The notes under the pieces are model-generated. The model was not told the origin of the DNA and made no database searches. It saw nothing but the letters and a program-made list of their open reading frames with translations. Shown piece after piece: positions 60,300-64,000 of a DNA stretch of 64,000 nt. The stretch covers positions 24,745,741 to 24,809,740 of the forward strand of contig CM041465.1 of the NCBI GenBank assembly GCA_023213395.1, in the 5' to 3' direction. This DNA is from Cycas panzhihuaensis. Lineage: Eukaryota; Cycadophyta. The first letter of the stretch is position 1. Every line of letters begins with the position of its first letter. The translations under genes were made by a program, and so were the position numbers.

Positions 60300-61520
60300 T
60301 GGTGATGTGCTTATGGGAAATGAAGTTTTTTGTAATACAATGGGCATTAGTAGCATTAGAATTAAAATGTTTGATGGTATAGTGAGAATATTAACTAAAG
60401 TTAGACATGTACCTAACCTGAAAAGGAATTTAATTTCTTTAGGTCAACTAGATTTTAGTGGTTATAAGTACATAAGTTATGAAGAAGTCTTGAAGGTGTC
60501 AAAAGATACCTTGGTTGTTATGAAAGTCTTAAAGAAAAGAAACTTTTATATTTTAGTGGGAAGTATAGATGTCATCCATATAGCTATAGTATCAAAGACT
60601 ATAGAATATCCAACTTAGTTATGGCATCAGAGACTTAGGCACATGAGTGAGAGAGGACTTAAGATGCTGACGAATCATAAGTTGCTTCCTAACTTATATC
60701 TTTTAGATTTGACCTTTTGTAAACATTGTATTTTTGAAAAGTAGTGTAGACTCAGATTTAAACTAGGGAGTCACACTAGTAAAGGTGTTATGGATTATAT
60801 ACATTTAGATGTGTAGGGACCAACCCCTATAATATGTTATGGAGGATCATTATACTTTATCACATTAATAAATGATTACTCCATAAAGGTATGGGTCTAT
60901 TTTTTGGAAAGAAAATCTAAAATTTTCAGTGTGTTTAAGTAGTTCAAGGCTTTGGTTGAGAAGAGCATTGGTAATTTAATCAAATATTTAAGAACTGACA
61001 ATGGAGGTAAGTACAACTCCTTAGAGTTTGAAAACTATTATAGAGAAATTAGGATTGAAAGGTATAAGACTACTAGCTATACTCTGTAGCAGAATGATAT
61101 AGTTGAGTGCATGAATAGAACACTCTTATAAAGAGTAAGAAGAATGCTAAGTAATGTAGGAGTGGAGTAGGGCTTATGGGAAGAAGTTGTTATGACACCT
61201 AGTTATTTGGTAAACAAGTTATCATCACTTGCAATAGACTATAAGATTCCTGAAAAGATATGGACTAGACATCCATATGACTATTCAAATTTAAAAGCTT
61301 TTGGTTGTGATGCTTATGCCTTGACTAGTAAAAGTCAACATTCGAAGCTAGACTCGAAATCCAAGAGATGTACCTTTGTTGGTTATGATGATAAAGATGG
61401 TGTGAAGGGATATAAGTTGTGGGATCTTATTGCCCATAAAATCACTATTAACAGAGATGTTATGTTTGATGAATCTCCTTTTTCAAAATTAAACAGTGTA
61501 GAAGTTGAAGTGAAATAGGA
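60300..61520 (+). pseudogene. Integrase region of Copia-B
   Basis: An open frame 60307-60618 holds the linker (RHVPNLKRNLISLGQL). The GAG-pre-integrase domain follows (LWHQRLRHMSERGLKML, CKHCIF). Core: HLDV near 60805 (first Asp), LRTDNGGKYNS near 60990 (second Asp), QNDIVECMNRTL near 61093 (Glu kept). The open frame 61192-61518 gives the C-terminal part (IWTRHPYDYSNLKAFGC, CTFVGYDD, GYKLWD). All three catalytic residues survive, but several stops interrupt. Confidence 0.8.
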
Positions 61521-61749
61521 GTAGAAAGTTGAACATCAATAGGTCAAGCTTTAGACCTAGTTATATTTAGAAATAGAAATGTAGGAAGAGCTTTCTGAAG
61601 ATGAATCTACAATAGATTTATAGGAGTATGTGGATACTCCTCCACCAACTATTAGAATATCTACATGAGCTAGTCATCCACCTAATAGGTGGAACCCTTC
61701 TATTTCTATTACTTTATTTTGTAATGATGGTGAGCCTACATGCTATCAA

Positions 61750-62740
61750 GAAGTAACAGATGATATCCATAGTGAGAAGTGGAAGAGGTCTATGCAGGAA
61801 GAGATAAATTCTTTGAAGAAAAATAATTTATATGACTTGGTAGAACTTCCACATAGCAAGAAGATCATTGATTACAATTGGGTTTTTAAGAAGAAAATAA
61901 ATGTTGATAGAGAGGTTGACAAATATAGGGCAAGACTGGTGGCTAAAGGATTTGCACAGAAAGTAGGTATTCATTTTTATGAAATCTTTTTACCAGTTGT
62001 TAAACTTGTTTTAATTTTGTTTATGTTAGCATTAGTAGCTTCTCTTAATTTAGAGTTGGAGGAGTTAGATGTACAAATAACTTTTCTACAAGGAGATTTA
62101 GATGAGGAGATCTATATGGATCAACAGGAAGGGTTTATATAGGATGGTAAGAAAGACTTATTTGTAGGTTTAGGAAATCATTGTACGACCTAAAGAAATC
62201 ACCTAGGAAATGGTATAAGAAGTTTGATGCCTTCATAAAGAGCCAAAATTTTAAAAGAAGTGAGTATGATCATTGTATCTATGTTAAATTCTTAGACAAT
62301 GGATTATTCATTATCTTGGTATTATAGATTGATGACATGTTGGTTACAAGTAAGAGTATGGCAAAAATTAACAAGTTAAAGGTTTAATTAGATAGGACTT
62401 CTAATATGAAGGATCTAGGAGCTACAAAATAAATATTAGGTATGGAGATACATGGAGATAGAAAAAATGGTAAGCTATAGTTATCATAGTAGAAATATAT
62501 GGAGAAGGTATTAACTAGATTTGGTTTGGCAAATGTGAAACCAATTAGTATCCCATTGGCTTCCTATTTCAATATTTCTTCAAGTATGAGTCCTAGTAGT
62601 GAATAAGAAAATGATTATATGTCTCGTATACGTTATACTAGTGTTGTAGAAAGTTTGATGTATGCCATGGTATATATAAGACTTGATATTTCATATGCAG
62701 TTAGTGTAGTTAGTAGATTTATGGCAAATCTATGAAGCTT
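61750..62740 (+). pseudogene. RT of Copia-B (C-terminally truncated)
   Basis: MQEEINSLKKNNLYDLVELP, IDYNWVFKKK, ARLVAKGFAQKVGI and LDVQITFLQGDLDEEIYM are in one frame at 61792-62142. Frame changes follow. The active-site region near 62330 reads IDDM. YAMVYIRLDISYAVSVVSRF near 62660-62725 is the last recognisable part, and the RNase H domain is missing. Confidence 0.8.
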
Positions 62741-62898
62741 TCTTTTTATTAACTACTAATATCACTTTTAAAATAGGATTATTTTTTAGTACTTAGTATA
62801 GTGGACCAACTATAAACTACACAAAGTAATGTGGAAGTCCATCTAATTTGTTAAGTGATATCCTCAAGTTCTTCTTAGCTTCGAGGACTCAATATCTC
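62741..62898. other. Short unassigned segment
   Basis: No similarity recognised. It lies between the truncated RT and the purine tract at 62899. Confidence 0.4.
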
Positions 62899-62911
62899 AA
62901 GGGAGGGGAGT

Positions 62912-63394
62912 TATTACATGAGCATCCTCTATTAGGCGAAAATAGTTAAGCTAGAATAAAGGATAAAGAGACCTTGATGGTTAGTGTTAGTCATTAATCT
63001 TTATGCTATTAGAATATAATGTTTAATGTTATATGCGTCTAAGTAAATTGTGTCTTAGAGTCAATAGTCATAGTCTTAAGTATTAAGGTCTAGGGGTCAT
63101 ACCTTATAATAATATTGTATGGAAAATTAGAAGGTTACTAGTTGGTAAAGTATCATTGGTTAAGTTAAAGATAAGTGTCCCACATGTGTCCCATCTCTTG
63201 TATGTTCTCCCACCTATGTTATATATAAAGGTGGTTGAGATATTGTATGTAATCAAGTCATTATTGGGACTCATGTTGAGTCTATGATGCATTAGTGTTC
63301 TGATGTAATCTGATTATATTAAGTTAATACATCTTGATCTTTTCTCATTGATATTGATGTTGGAGTTGAATGCTTTCCATGTTAAAATCTAACA
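62912..63394 (+). repeat. LTR (483 bp) followed directly by a primer site
   Basis: TATTA...TAACA termini (TG changed to TA), preceded by AAGGGAGGGGAG (62899-62910) and followed by TGGTATCAAAGAAGG (63395-63409). TATATAAAGG at about 63220-63230 is a good TATA box. It does not resemble the LTR at 58481-59299. It may be the 5' LTR of an element extending beyond the window. Confidence 0.6.
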
Positions 63395-63409
63395 TGGTAT
63401 CAAAGAAGG
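63395..63409 (+). other. Primer binding site after the 62912-63394 LTR
   Basis: TGGTATCAAAGAAGG, close to TGGTATCAGAGC. Confidence 0.65.
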
Positions 63410-64000
63410 CCTTCCTACTATAAGAAGAAGATTGAGAAGATTAAGAAAGGAGAAGTCTAGTGAAGGATAAAGCATTTAAGAAGGGAGGTGGCTTCATTAA
63501 GTTGTTGTCAGATTGGAGATTAAATTGGAAGAAAAGTTTCAAGGTCAATGTTGATACGAAGCATGCCAAGGTTTAATGCAAAATAGGAATTTTACCAGGT
63601 AATATTATTCACTTTCTTTGTTATGTGAAGTAGCCTTATATTAGGGTTTACCATATAGATAATTTGTTGGTATGAATTTGTAAAGCCAAAAAAATATTCA
63701 CATGAATGATTTCAAAATTATTGGCTAATAAATTTTGTAAAATAGAAGTGAAGGTTTTGTACCTTTAAAATTTTCAATTACCTAAGCTGTGTAAAATTAC
63801 TTCTTATGGAAGAATTTTTGTTTTGAGTAACAAACCCTAGGCTAATTACAAGTGAGTGTTGGGGTAAAGAAGGTAAATATTGTTTTACTTTTTATGACCA
63901 TTGAGGTGGAAGAGTTTCTATTGTTTGGGCTCGCTGTGAGTAGGTTTTGCATACTACAAATCAATTACATGAAGGATCATATTCTTCTAATATGAAACAC
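63410..64000. other. Putative leader to the right edge
   Basis: AT-rich sequence without recognised gag or other coding similarity. Confidence 0.4.

Larger units (their letters stand above)
59300..62740 (+). mobile_element. Copia-B: internal region of a Tnt1-like copia element, 3' end missing
   Basis: gag, protease remnant, integrase and RT in order on the plus strand. Coding similarity stops at RFMANL near 62733, so the RNase H and any 3' end are absent. Purine-rich sequence and an unrelated LTR follow. Confidence 0.8.

Overview
The window looks like nuclear DNA from a large-genome seed plant and consists almost wholly of nested, decaying LTR retrotransposons. The evidence is plant-type Ty3/gypsy (Tat lineage) and Ty1/copia proteins, tRNA-type primer binding sites, 5-bp target duplications, (TA)n microsatellites and stop codons of the C-to-T type. 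I see no host protein gene, tRNA, rRNA or CRISPR array. Gymnosperm and angiosperm cannot be told apart from this sequence.

Layout. 1-3053: 5' LTR, primer binding site and gag start of a Tat element on the minus strand (Tat-3; the rest lies left of the window). 3054-5989: AT-rich DNA with microsatellites. 5990-10308: decayed copia (Copia-A, plus). 11299-15045 and 15933-20006: two small non-autonomous LTR elements on the minus strand with only gag-like remnants. 20430-20960 plus 37506-38503: one copia (Copia-D) split by a complete 16.5-kb Tat element (Tat-1, 20961-37505, LTRs of about 2.57 kb). 38504-50127 plus 57701-about 58480: an older Tat element on the minus strand (Tat-2) split by a complete copia (Copia-C, 50128-57695, perfect TTATC target duplication). 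About 58480-62740: a further copia (Copia-B) that loses its RNase H. 62912-63394: an LTR followed directly by a primer binding site.

The most interesting structure is inside the Tat elements. Tat-1 reads LTR, PBS, gag, protease, RT, RNase H, integrase, then an oppositely oriented gene, then a second (archaeal-type) RNase H, then LTR. The antisense gene occurs at the same place in the much diverged Tat-2. In both copies it has a TATA-like box, a hairpin-rich leader, two candidate GT-AG introns at matching places (the second in phase 1 in both), an N-terminal domain resembling the plant mobile domain, a variable repetitive linker and a C-terminal coiled coil. In Tat-2 the long exon stays in one frame for 1,186 bases although it carries many stop codons. 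This points to a spliced passenger gene kept under coding selection while the elements were active. All copies in the window are now broken.
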